NCBI RefSeq assembly: GCF_004000255.1
Contig: NZ_RCIQ01000010.1
Coordinates: 82,731-146,730 of the forward strand
Direction of reading: 5' to 3'
DNA length: 64,000 nucleotides
Source of the DNA: Nioella ostreopsis
GTDB taxonomy: Bacteria; Pseudomonadota; Alphaproteobacteria; Rhodobacterales; Rhodobacteraceae
Below, piece after piece: positions 54,511 to 63,266 of the stretch. A model generated the notes under the pieces. It worked only from the letters and a program-made list of their open reading frames with translations, did not search any database and was not told where the DNA came from. The position numbers were made by a program, and so were the translations under genes. Positions within the stretch are counted from its first letter, which is position 1, and every line of letters begins with the position of its first letter.

Positions 54511-55872
54511 TCAGCACCTTTCAAATCCACGGGCGATTTCCCAGTCCGTCACCACCGCGTCAAAGGCTTCCTGCTCGACCTCAGCGGCACGGGTGTAGTG
54601 GTCGACAACGTCATCCCCCATCGCCGCGCGCAGCATGGCCGAGCCGCGCAGGGTCTCGGTCGCATCGCGCAGACTGGTGGGAATTTCCCCCGCCCCGGCA
54701 TCGCCATAGGCATCGCCGCGCGCGGGCGGTTGCAGCGTTAGCCCCTCTTCGATCCCGGCAATCCCGGCGGCCAACAGCGCAGCCTGCGCCAAGTAGGGGT
54801 TCATGTCAGAGCCACCGATGCGGCACTCGATCCGCACACCTTTGGTGCCCTCGCCGCACATGCGGAACCCGGCGGTACGGTTATCGACGGACCACACGGT
54901 CTTGGTCGGGGCGAAGGTGCCTTTGCGGAAGCGCTTGTAGCTGTTCACGTAGGGGGCAAGGAAAGCCGTGTAGTCCGGCGCATACTTGATCAGCCCCGCC
55001 ACGAAGTGATCCATCAACTCCGACTTCGCGTGTGGGCGGTCAGCGTCGTAAAACGCGTTCTGCCCGTCCTTGAACAGCGAACAGTGCACATGGCTGGCCG
55101 ATCCCACTTTGTCGTGCTGCCATTTCGGCAGGAAAGTGGCCGTCACACCCTGCTGCGCCGCGATCTCCTTGGTCGCGTGCTTGGCAATGGTGTGCTGGTC
55201 GGCACACAGCATCGCCGGGCCATAACGAAGGTTGAGTTCTTCCTGCCCCGCCTCGGCCTCGCCCTTGGTGCATTCCACCTCGATCCCCGCCGCGAAAAGA
55301 TTATTACGCAGGGGCTGCATTACGAACTCTTCGCGGGTGGTTTGCAGGATGCCGTAGTCCTGATTGTAGCCGCCGATCGGCTTGAGGTCGCGGAAGCCCG
55401 CCTTGCGGATGTCGTCCGGCGTCCCCTCGAACAGGAAGAATTCCAGCTCGGTTGCCATCATCGCGTCAAAGCCCAAGGTCGCTAGCCGGTCGACCTGCGC
55501 CTTGAGGATCTGGCGGGGCGAATGGGGCACCGGCGCATGGTGATGGTGATCGAGCAGGTCGCACAGGACCAGAACGGTCTTGTCGAGCCACGGCACGGGC
55601 CGCAGCGTGCTCAGGTCGGGCCGCATGACGTAGTCGCCATAGCCATGTTCCCACGACGTGGCACGGTAGCCATCGGGCGTCGCCATCTCCAGATCGGTGG
55701 CGAGCAGGTAGTTGCAGCAATGGGTTTCCCTGATCGCATGATCAAGGAAATTCCGGGCGTGGAAGCGTTTTCCCATCAGGCGGCCCTGCATGTCGACGAG
55801 GCACACCAGAACGGTATCGACCTCGCCCTCTTCGACCTGCCGGATCAACGCGTCATGCTTGCTCTCAGTCAT
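54511..55872 (-). CDS. Glutamine synthetase-like gamma-glutamyl-amine ligase
   Basis: A 453-aa member of the glutamine synthetase superfamily, of the PuuA/IpuC/GlnT type rather than housekeeping GlnA. Core segments: FDAMMATELEFFLF (metal site), GSASHVHCSLFKDG, NSYKRF and RIECRIGGSDMNPYLAQAAL. Such enzymes attach glutamate through its gamma carboxyl to an amine using ATP. In this operon an ethanolamine-like substrate is inferred. The first eight bases overlap the end of the upstream amidohydrolase gene. Confidence 0.85.
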   Translation of the reverse strand: MTESKHDALIRQVEEGEVDTVLVCLVDMQGRLMGKRFHARNFLDHAIRETHCCNYLLATDLEMATPDGYRATSWEHGYGDYVMRPDLSTLRPVPWLDKTVLVLCDLLDHHHHAPVPHSPRQILKAQVDRLATLGFDAMMATELEFFLFEGTPDDIRKAGFRDLKPIGGYNQDYGILQTTREEFVMQPLRNNLFAAGIEVECTKGEAEAGQEELNLRYGPAMLCADQHTIAKHATKEIAAQQGVTATFLPKWQHDKVGSASHVHCSLFKDGQNAFYDADRPHAKSELMDHFVAGLIKYAPDYTAFLAPYVNSYKRFRKGTFAPTKTVWSVDNRTAGFRMCGEGTKGVRIECRIGGSDMNPYLAQAALLAAGIAGIEEGLTLQPPARGDAYGDAGAGEIPTSLRDATETLRGSAMLRAAMGDDVVDHYTRAAEVEQEAFDAVVTDWEIARGFERC

Positions 55873-56632
55873 CGGAGTTCACTTTCAGTTGGAGAAGGGC
55901 CGCGCGCAGCCGATCCGCGATCAGGCGGGCGACGGCCTGTTGTTGGGCTTGGGTGGCAATCAGGTCATTGCGGATTTCCAGCATCACGTTGGGCCAACCC
56001 TTGGCGATCCCGTGTTTGCGCAAGGTATGGGTGACGCCATCCTCAGGGCCGTAGGGTACGTTGCGTTCGGCCCGCAGCGGCGCGTCGGCGGGCCAGTCCT
56101 GCAGCATCAGGTCGGCGAGTCGACTGTCGTCGTCATGGAGGACGCCGATTTCGAAAGATCGGGGCTGGCCGTGATAGACGGGCGTGAAGCTGTGGACAGT
56201 GACCAGAACCCCCTGCCCCCGTACTTTCATCACGCGGTCCACCGCATTGCCGAACGGCTGATAGATTGCGGCAACACGGGCCGCCTTGGCCTCTGCCGAC
56301 AGGTCCCGGTTCCCGGGAATGTCGAAGACCTCCGAGCGATCTGGATAGGCGCTCTCGGCCTCTGGCGGACGATTGCAGTCGTAGAGCAGACGCGACACGG
56401 TGCCCGCGACCAAGTCACCACGCAGCAAGCGTTGCAGCGCCTGCGCCACACCGAGCGCACCAGGATCCCACGCCACGTGGGCCTGCCGCTCCGTCTCGGA
56501 CAGCCCGAGTGTTCCGAAGGCATCGGGTAAGGCATTGCTGGCATGTTCGCAGACCAGAACGATGGCCGGATCTGCCGAGGCCGCGCCCTGCGTGATCGCT
56601 GGCGGGAAAACGGGGGGAGTTGGCGAGATCAT
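55865..56632 (-). CDS. N-formylglutamate amidohydrolase-like protein
   Basis: A 255-aa protein of the N-formylglutamate amidohydrolase family, distinct from hutG in this window. VLVCEHASNALP, DCNRPPEAESAYPDRSE and VTVHSFTPVYHG hold probable metal ligands. In this operon it could hydrolyse the gamma-glutamyl amide after oxidation, taking the place of PuuD. The start at 56632 is supported by AGGAG eight bases upstream; an upstream alternative begins at 56674. Confidence 0.8.
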   Translation of the reverse strand: MISPTPPVFPPAITQGAASADPAIVLVCEHASNALPDAFGTLGLSETERQAHVAWDPGALGVAQALQRLLRGDLVAGTVSRLLYDCNRPPEAESAYPDRSEVFDIPGNRDLSAEAKAARVAAIYQPFGNAVDRVMKVRGQGVLVTVHSFTPVYHGQPRSFEIGVLHDDDSRLADLMLQDWPADAPLRAERNVPYGPEDGVTHTLRKHGIAKGWPNVMLEIRNDLIATQAQQQAVARLIADRLRAALLQLKVNSDD

Positions 56633-56740
56633 GCCAGCATCTCCTTTCCGGGTTTCAGGATACAGGTCAGCCATCCGGCACCCTGCCCGGAAGGGGCAAG
56701 GCAGGACGCCGAGGCCGAAGGCTCAAATGAGCCGGTCAGT

Positions 56741-59191
56741 TCAGCACTTCACGCGCTCCATCTTCGGGTCGAAGAGCGGCTTAAGATGCACCTTGCAGGG
56801 CAGTCTCTCGGTCGCCACTTCCAACTCGTAGTCGCCGGACAGGACATAGTCGGCATCGACCCCGGCATCGGACCGGACATAGCCGTAGCCGATCCACTGG
56901 TTCAGGGTGTAGCCGAAGCCCGCGGACGACAGGTAGCCAACCCGCTCGCCATTGCGGAAGATGGTGGAACGGCTGCAGACCACGGTCTCCGGATCGTCGG
57001 TGGTAAAGGTGGCGAGCATTTTCTTGACGCCCTCGTCCTTCTGCACCTGCACCGCCTCGCGCCCCTTGAAGGGGATGTTCTTGCGGAGTTTGCAGGCCCA
57101 TCCCAAGCCGGATTCCATCGGCGTGTAGTCGGGGCTGATTTCGCCCGACCACGCGCGATAGCCTTTCTCCAGGCGCAAACTTTCGATCGCACGATAGCCC
57201 GCGTCGATCATGCCATGGGCGGCCCCGGCCTCTTTCAGCGCGGCATAAACGGTGGTCGCGTATTCGACCGGCAGGTGAAGTTCCCAGCCAAGCTCGCCCA
57301 CATAGGTCACGCGTAGCGCGTTCACCGGGCAGCCCGCGATACCAATCGTCTTGGAGGTGCCGAACTTGAAGCCCTCGTTCGACACGTCATCCCGCGTCAC
57401 CTGTTCCAGGATATCCCGTGCCCGCGGCCCCATCAGCGACAACACGGCATAGGCCGACGTCACATCGACGAGTTGCGCGTTCAGCCCCTCTGGGATGTTC
57501 TTGGCAATCCAGTCGAAATCATGGGTGGCATAGCCGGTGCCGGTCACGATGTAATATTCGTCCGGCCCTGTGCGCACACAGGTCAGGTCGCATTCGATCC
57601 CGCCACGGTCATTCAGCATCTGGGTGTAGATGAGCGACCCGACCGGCTTGGCAACGTCATTGGCGGCAATCCAGCTCAGCGCCTCTTCCGCGTCCGGGCC
57701 TTTCAGGATGAACTTCGCGAACGAGGTCTGGTCGATCAGCACCGCTGTCTCGCGCGCGGCCTTGTGTTCGCGGCCCACGGCGTCGAACCAGTTGGGCTTG
57801 CCGAAGGTGTAGACATCTTTCGCCTGCTCTCCCTTCGCCAGATCCGCAAACCAGTTGGGACGCTCCCAGCCGAGTTTCTCACCGAAACAGGCCCCATTGG
57901 CCTTGAGCGTGTCATAGAGCGGCGACTTGCGGCAGGGGCGGCCCGAGGAATGCTCCTCTGACGGCCAGGCCATGGTGTAGTGCTTGCCATAGGCCTCCAG
58001 CGTGCGAGTGCGCACCCAGTCGGTGTCGAAGTGCGGACGGCCAAAGCGGCGGATATCGACAGGCCAGAGGTCGAACGGCGGTTCGCCGTTGGCGACCCAT
58101 TCGGCCAGCGCCATGCCTGCGCCGCCACCAGCGGCGATACCATAAGCGTTGAAGCCCGCGCCGACAAAAAAGTTCTTCAACTCGGGCGCTTCGCCGAGAA
58201 TGAAGTTCCCGTCCGGTGTGAAGCTTTCCGGACCGTTCACCAGTTCCTTGATACCAGCGGTTTCCAGCGCAGGCACGCGGCCGAGAGATAGTTCCATCAG
58301 TTGCTCAAAATGCTCGAAGTTCGAGCTCAGCAGCGTGTAATGGAAACCCTTGGGAATTCCGTCCATCGCCCATGGGATCGGGTTCGGCTCGTATCCGCCC
58401 ATCACGAGTCCGCCAACCTCTTCCTTGTAATAGGTCAGACGATCGGGATCGCGCAGTGTCGGCAGGTCAGAGGTCACGCCATCGATACGTTCGGTCACCA
58501 TGTACTGGTGCTCGACCGGGACCAGCGGCACGTTCACGCCAACGGTCTTGGCAAAGGTCCGGGTCCACTGGCCGCCGCACAGGATGACCTTTTCGCAGGC
58601 AATGTAGCCTTTCTCGGTTTTGACGCCCTTGATGACGCCATCCTGCACGTCGATTTCCAGAACCTTGGTGTCCTCGTAGATTTTCGCCCCCGACATGCGC
58701 GCGCCCTTGGCGAGCGCCTGCGTGATGTCGGACGGGTTCGCCTGACCATCGGTTGGCAGGTAGGCAGCGCCCACCACGTCGTCGGTGGTCATCAGCGGCC
58801 AGAGTTCCTTGGCCTCGGAGGGCGTCAGCAGTTGCATGTCGAGCCCGAACGACCGCGCGGTCGTTGCCTGTCGCTTCACCTCGGTCCAGCGTTCCTCGTT
58901 GCAGGCGAGGCGCAGGCCGCCGTTCATCTTCCAGCCTGTGCCAAGGCCGGTTTCCTCTTCCAGTGTGCGGTAGAGCTTTACGGACTCGCCCAGAAGCTGG
59001 GTGATGTTCGCGTTCGAGCGCAATTGGCCGACGAGGCCCGCGGCATGGAAGGTCGTCCCCGAGGTCAGTTTCTTGCGCTCAAGCAGCACAACTTCGGTCC
59101 AGCCCATCTTGGCCAGGTGGTAGGCGGTGGAACAGCCAACGATGCCGCCGCCGATGATCACGGCCTTGGCGCTGGTCGGAAAGTCGCTCAT
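56741..59191 (-). CDS. Dimethylglycine/sarcosine dehydrogenase-type flavoprotein with GcvT domain
   Basis: An 816-aa two-part enzyme. The N-terminal FAD-dependent DAO domain (GGGIVGCSTAYHLAKMG near residue 11; covalent-FAD-type motif SGTTFHAAGLVG near 45) oxidises an N-methyl group. The C-terminal GcvT-like domain (from about 440) would pass the carbon to tetrahydrofolate. Length matches dimethylglycine and sarcosine dehydrogenases. The start at 59191 has GAGGA five bases upstream. The exact N-methyl substrate is open. Confidence 0.87.
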   Translation of the reverse strand: MSDFPTSAKAVIIGGGIVGCSTAYHLAKMGWTEVVLLERKKLTSGTTFHAAGLVGQLRSNANITQLLGESVKLYRTLEEETGLGTGWKMNGGLRLACNEERWTEVKRQATTARSFGLDMQLLTPSEAKELWPLMTTDDVVGAAYLPTDGQANPSDITQALAKGARMSGAKIYEDTKVLEIDVQDGVIKGVKTEKGYIACEKVILCGGQWTRTFAKTVGVNVPLVPVEHQYMVTERIDGVTSDLPTLRDPDRLTYYKEEVGGLVMGGYEPNPIPWAMDGIPKGFHYTLLSSNFEHFEQLMELSLGRVPALETAGIKELVNGPESFTPDGNFILGEAPELKNFFVGAGFNAYGIAAGGGAGMALAEWVANGEPPFDLWPVDIRRFGRPHFDTDWVRTRTLEAYGKHYTMAWPSEEHSSGRPCRKSPLYDTLKANGACFGEKLGWERPNWFADLAKGEQAKDVYTFGKPNWFDAVGREHKAARETAVLIDQTSFAKFILKGPDAEEALSWIAANDVAKPVGSLIYTQMLNDRGGIECDLTCVRTGPDEYYIVTGTGYATHDFDWIAKNIPEGLNAQLVDVTSAYAVLSLMGPRARDILEQVTRDDVSNEGFKFGTSKTIGIAGCPVNALRVTYVGELGWELHLPVEYATTVYAALKEAGAAHGMIDAGYRAIESLRLEKGYRAWSGEISPDYTPMESGLGWACKLRKNIPFKGREAVQVQKDEGVKKMLATFTTDDPETVVCSRSTIFRNGERVGYLSSAGFGYTLNQWIGYGYVRSDAGVDADYVLSGDYELEVATERLPCKVHLKPLFDPKMERVKC

Positions 59192-59198
59192 TGTGTCC

Positions 59199-60083
59199 TC
59201 ACGAGTTTTCAAAGTCTTTCAGGGCGGCGTCGAAACGGGCCCGGTTCTCGGCGGTGTAGGCCGCGTAGTCGAACGCGATCTGCGAGTGGATTTCGGAAAC
59301 CATGCTCCACATGGTTTCGCGCAGCAGCGAGGCGCATTTCATCGCCAGGTATCGCCGCCACAGGGCGTCGTCGGAGGGCTGACCGTAGTAGAGCTCCAGC
59401 AGCTGATGCTCCTGCGCTTCGGTCATCTCGGCGTTAGAGGCGAGGCCCGCGAGATCGAAGAGCGGCGAGTTCAGCCCGCCGTAGTCCCAGTCGATCAGCC
59501 ACATCCGATCACCCGCATCCAGGAGGTTGGCGGGCAAGAGATCGTTATGTCCAAGCACCACGTCGACCGGGCCGATGGCGGCCTCAAGCCGGTCGGCGGT
59601 GGCCAGCAGGTCGGGCAGGTCTGGCCCATGGGCCGAGCCACCCTGGCGCAGCGTTGCCGCATAGTCGCGCAGGATGTGGAACACCCAGAACATCAGGACC
59701 GGGCCACGGAGGTGCCGTTGCCCCTCGCCATGAAGGCGCTTCAGCAGGGGCACGATCCGCTCGACCATGCCGGGCGCGCGGACATCCTCTGCCGTAAGGC
59801 TCCGGCCCTGCACGAACTCCATCGCCAGGATGCCCGGCTCGGTGTGCACGATCTTGGGCGATAGCCCCGCCGCCTCGGCCGCCCGATGGCAGGCCAGCTC
59901 GTTGAAGCGCATGACCTGATGCAACGGGATGTCGCCCCCGACACGCACCACGTAGTCGCGGCCTTGGTCGGTCAGCTTGACGTTGATATTGGTTATCCCG
60001 CCGCCAAGTGCCTCGGCCTTGCCGGGACCGGTCCAGATGGGCAGCGACAGCGCCCGCTCGATGGCTTGCTGTTCCATGCTCAT
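59199..60083 (-). CDS. Choline/ethanolamine kinase-like phosphotransferase
   Basis: A 294-aa APH/choline-kinase-fold protein. The catalytic loop HNDLLPAN (His179, Asp181, Asn186) and the metal motif IDWDYGG (Asp198, Asp200) are intact. It probably phosphorylates a choline- or ethanolamine-like alcohol. Its ATG overlaps the permease stop (ATGA), tying it to transport, perhaps to trap the imported compound. The downstream HAD phosphatase could undo the phosphorylation. Confidence 0.82.
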   Translation of the reverse strand: MSMEQQAIERALSLPIWTGPGKAEALGGGITNINVKLTDQGRDYVVRVGGDIPLHQVMRFNELACHRAAEAAGLSPKIVHTEPGILAMEFVQGRSLTAEDVRAPGMVERIVPLLKRLHGEGQRHLRGPVLMFWVFHILRDYAATLRQGGSAHGPDLPDLLATADRLEAAIGPVDVVLGHNDLLPANLLDAGDRMWLIDWDYGGLNSPLFDLAGLASNAEMTEAQEHQLLELYYGQPSDDALWRRYLAMKCASLLRETMWSMVSEIHSQIAFDYAAYTAENRARFDAALKDFENS

Positions 60084-62119
60084 GCCATCCCCATCTGCTT
60101 GCGCATCCGCTTGGCGGCAGCTTCCAGCAACCGGTCGGCGATGATGGCGATGAAGGCGACGGACAGGCCTGCGACGATCCCTTGCCCGGTATTGGCGCGG
60201 GTCAGGGCGATGTAGACCTCCTGGCCCAGGTCGCGGGTGCCGACAAGGGCGGTGATGACCAGCATCGAGAGCGCTAGCATGATCGTCTGGTTCAGGCCGA
60301 GCAGCAATTCGGGAAGGATCATCGGCAGCTTGATGCGCCGCATCAATTGCCCCCGCGTGCAGCCTGACACGATCCCCGCTTCGATGATCTGCGGGTCGAT
60401 GGACCGGATGCCGTGCGCGGCATAGCGGACCGCAGGGGCCAGCGCGTAAGCCACGATGGCAATCATGGCCGAGAAATCGCCGACGCGGAACAGCATCACC
60501 ACGGGGATCAGGTAGACAAAACTCGGCAGGGTCTGAAGCGTATCAATGAACGCTCCGACGATGCGGTTGGACACCGGGTTGCTCGCCGCCAGAAGCCCAA
60601 GCGGGATGCCGATGGCCGAGGCGATCACAACGGAGGCCCCGCAGAGATAGACGGTCATCATCGCCTTGTCCCACAAGCCAGAGAGCACGATCAGTCCGGT
60701 TAGCACGAAGACAAGCAAGGACAGCTTCCAGCCGCCGACCCGGAGGCCGATCAGCGTCATTGCCATAAGGCCCCACGGCCACGGGATGCCGACGAAAAAT
60801 TGGCGCACCGGCAACAGGAACCATGTCAGCAGGAAGGTCTTGGCCGCATCCAGCGTGTCAAAGTAGTTCACGTTGATGTACCCAATGGCATTTTCCCAGA
60901 TTTGCCCGGTATTGATGACCAGCGCGTCGGGATAGGTCTGCAGCCAGGACGCGGCGGCTCCGATCAGGCCAGTGACAAGGATCACCGCGATAATCGACAG
61001 CGACCAGCGATGGCGCATCGCGAACCCGCCTTGGGATTGCGCGGCCTTCTGGGTGACGGTCCGCCCGGCATAGGCCTGGCTCAACCGGTCAAGCGCAATG
61101 GCAAGAACGACGATGGCCAGCCCGGCCTCGACCCCACCGCCGATATCGAGGCGGCGCAGCGCGGTCAGAACATCATAGCCAAGCCCCCCTGCCCCGATCA
61201 TCGAGGCGATGATGACCATGTTGAGCGTCAGCATGATCACCTGGTTTACGCCCACCATCAGCATCGGCTTGGCCGAGGGCACCAGCACCTTCCACATCTG
61301 CTGTCGGCGGGTGCAGCCGACCATGCGGCCAAGCTCGGCCAGTTCCTCCGGCACACCGCGCAGCGCCACGATGGTCACGCGGATCATTGGCGGCATGGCA
61401 TAGATGATCGTTGCCACGAGGGCCGAGACCGGGCCGAAGCCGAACATGAAAAGGATCGGCACCAGATAGGCGAAGACAGGCACCGTCTGCATCAGGTCGA
61501 GGATCGGGCGCATGGCACGGTCGACCCAGCGCACACGGAACGCCAAGACCCCCAGGAGCAACCCGCCCCCAGCAGCAATCGGCACCGCGATCAGGACCGA
61601 GGCCAGGGTCAGCATGGCGCTTTCCCACTGACCGAACACAGCAAGATAGGTGAAGCAGAGCCCCATCAACACTGCCATCGACCAGCTCTTCGTGTAGTGG
61701 CCTACGGCGGTCACTGTGAAGATCACGGCGACCCAACTCAGGGGCGGCAGGATCTGCACGGCCTGCTGTCCGATACCTTGCTGCAACCCGGTGACCAGAA
61801 CATCGACGACCAGATCATAGGGTGCCTCGATCACGGCCGAGATGGCACGGGTCACGTCACGGAACAGAATTCCGAACAGCTGCGCATCATGCAGCAGCCA
61901 GTCCATGAATGCGGTGATCCGGCTCTCGAAGTCGGGCTGCCACGTGGCGGGAAAGCGAATGATCCAGCGGGCATCCAGCGCGCGGTAAATGTCGAAGGCG
62001 TAATGCGACACCGCCCAGGTGAGGATCAGCAAGCCGCCCCAGAACAGCCATGGCGCACGCAACCAGGTCAACGACCGCAGGCGGATCGGGGTCTTGAGGT
62101 CTTGGTCGAGGACACTCAC
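60080..62119 (-). CDS. Double-length ProW-like ABC permease
   Basis: A 679-aa membrane protein made of two BPD-type permease domains in tandem. The first EAA-like loop is ALRGVPEELAELGRMVGCTR (about 255-275), the second AHGIRSIDPQIIEAGIVSGC (about 570-590). ProW and OpuAB are single-domain and work as dimers; here one polypeptide holds both halves. The start codon is GTG at 62119, overlapping the ATPase stop (GTGA). It serves a betaine/choline-type importer. Confidence 0.88.
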   Translation of the reverse strand: MSVLDQDLKTPIRLRSLTWLRAPWLFWGGLLILTWAVSHYAFDIYRALDARWIIRFPATWQPDFESRITAFMDWLLHDAQLFGILFRDVTRAISAVIEAPYDLVVDVLVTGLQQGIGQQAVQILPPLSWVAVIFTVTAVGHYTKSWSMAVLMGLCFTYLAVFGQWESAMLTLASVLIAVPIAAGGGLLLGVLAFRVRWVDRAMRPILDLMQTVPVFAYLVPILFMFGFGPVSALVATIIYAMPPMIRVTIVALRGVPEELAELGRMVGCTRRQQMWKVLVPSAKPMLMVGVNQVIMLTLNMVIIASMIGAGGLGYDVLTALRRLDIGGGVEAGLAIVVLAIALDRLSQAYAGRTVTQKAAQSQGGFAMRHRWSLSIIAVILVTGLIGAAASWLQTYPDALVINTGQIWENAIGYINVNYFDTLDAAKTFLLTWFLLPVRQFFVGIPWPWGLMAMTLIGLRVGGWKLSLLVFVLTGLIVLSGLWDKAMMTVYLCGASVVIASAIGIPLGLLAASNPVSNRIVGAFIDTLQTLPSFVYLIPVVMLFRVGDFSAMIAIVAYALAPAVRYAAHGIRSIDPQIIEAGIVSGCTRGQLMRRIKLPMILPELLLGLNQTIMLALSMLVITALVGTRDLGQEVYIALTRANTGQGIVAGLSVAFIAIIADRLLEAAAKRMRKQMGMA

Positions 62120-63153
62120 GCGTTCACCCCCCGACCGATCAGGACGTCGATGATCTCGCGCCGGCCAATGTGTCCAACCGTGCGCCCGTCTTCATCGGCG
62201 ATGTTGAAATCCGTGTCGGAGCGTTCCACTTCGTCGGCGATCGACTCCACCCTGTCAGTGACCGAAAGCGTGCCCGCCGCGGTGCCGTCGACAGCACCGG
62301 GTCGCATGATCGAGCGCAGGGTCAGAACCTTGGCACGCGGGATATAGCGGGTGAATTCGGACACGTAGTCGTCTGCCGGGTTCAGCACCAGTTCCTCGGG
62401 ACGAGCGACCTGCACGATCTCGCCGTCACGCATCACCGCGATGCGGTCGGCCAGACGGATCGCCTCGTCGAAATCGTGGGTGATGAAGACGATGGTCTTC
62501 TTGAGCATCCCTTGCAGACGCAGGAACTCGTCCTGCATCTCGCGCCGGATCAGGGGGTCGAGCGCAGAGAACGGCTCATCAAGAAACCAGAGGTCCGGCT
62601 CTACCGCTAGCGATCGGGCAATACCGACGCGCTGCTGCTGCCCCCCCGACAGTTGTGCCGGGTAGTAGTTTTCGCGCCCTTTCAGACCCACCAGTTCAAT
62701 CACTTCGCGCGCCCGCTCTTCGCGTTTGGCGCGCGGCATGCCCTGCACCTCGAGCGGGAAGGCGGCATTCTGCAGTACGGTCAGGTGCGGCAACAGGGCG
62801 AAATGCTGGAACACCATGCCCATACGTTTGCGGCGGATCTCGATCAGCTGCTTGTCGGACTTGGAAAGGATGTCCTGCCCATCGAAGATCAGTTCGCCCG
62901 CCGTGGGCTGAATCAGACGCGACAGGCAGCGCACGAGGGTGGATTTTCCGGAGCCGGAGAGGCCCATGATGACGAAGATTTCGCCTTCGTAAATTTTCAC
63001 GTTGGCTTTGCGCACGGCCCCCACCATGTGGTGGGCTTGCAGATCTTCGGCCGACGGGCTTCCGGCATAGGCTTTCACGAAGCCCTCGGGATTGTGGCCG
63101 TAGACCTTCCACAGGTCGTTACATTCGAGCAATGCAGGTCTTGTCTGGGTCAT
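62116..63153 (-). CDS. ProV-like ABC ATPase
   Basis: A 345-aa ATPase of the glycine betaine/proline transporter group. Walker A GLSGSGKST (64-72), signature LSGGQQQ (168-174) and Walker B LWFLDEP (188-194) are intact. A C-terminal CBS-like region (about 275-345) often acts as an osmotic or ionic sensor, but this one is short. It overlaps the permease gene by GTGA. Confidence 0.92.
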   Translation of the reverse strand: MTQTRPALLECNDLWKVYGHNPEGFVKAYAGSPSAEDLQAHHMVGAVRKANVKIYEGEIFVIMGLSGSGKSTLVRCLSRLIQPTAGELIFDGQDILSKSDKQLIEIRRKRMGMVFQHFALLPHLTVLQNAAFPLEVQGMPRAKREERAREVIELVGLKGRENYYPAQLSGGQQQRVGIARSLAVEPDLWFLDEPFSALDPLIRREMQDEFLRLQGMLKKTIVFITHDFDEAIRLADRIAVMRDGEIVQVARPEELVLNPADDYVSEFTRYIPRAKVLTLRSIMRPGAVDGTAAGTLSVTDRVESIADEVERSDTDFNIADEDGRTVGHIGRREIIDVLIGRGVNA

Positions 63154-63207
63154 TTTGGGGTCTCATCACGAACTGACGGTCAGGCGCGGGACAAAGCCCG
63201 GGCGGTT

Positions 63208-63232
63208 GGGGCCCGCGCACATGGCGGGCCCC
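63208..63232 (-). promoter_or_regulatory. Hairpin between binding-protein and ATPase genes
   Basis: GGGGCCCGC and GCGGGCCCC form a 9-bp stem with a seven-base loop in the 113-bp gap. Such hairpins protect or partly terminate the message so that binding protein exceeds the other subunits. Confidence 0.45.
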
Positions 63233-63266
63233 GGTGTCTGCCCCAAGGGCCGACAGGGAGAGGCGA

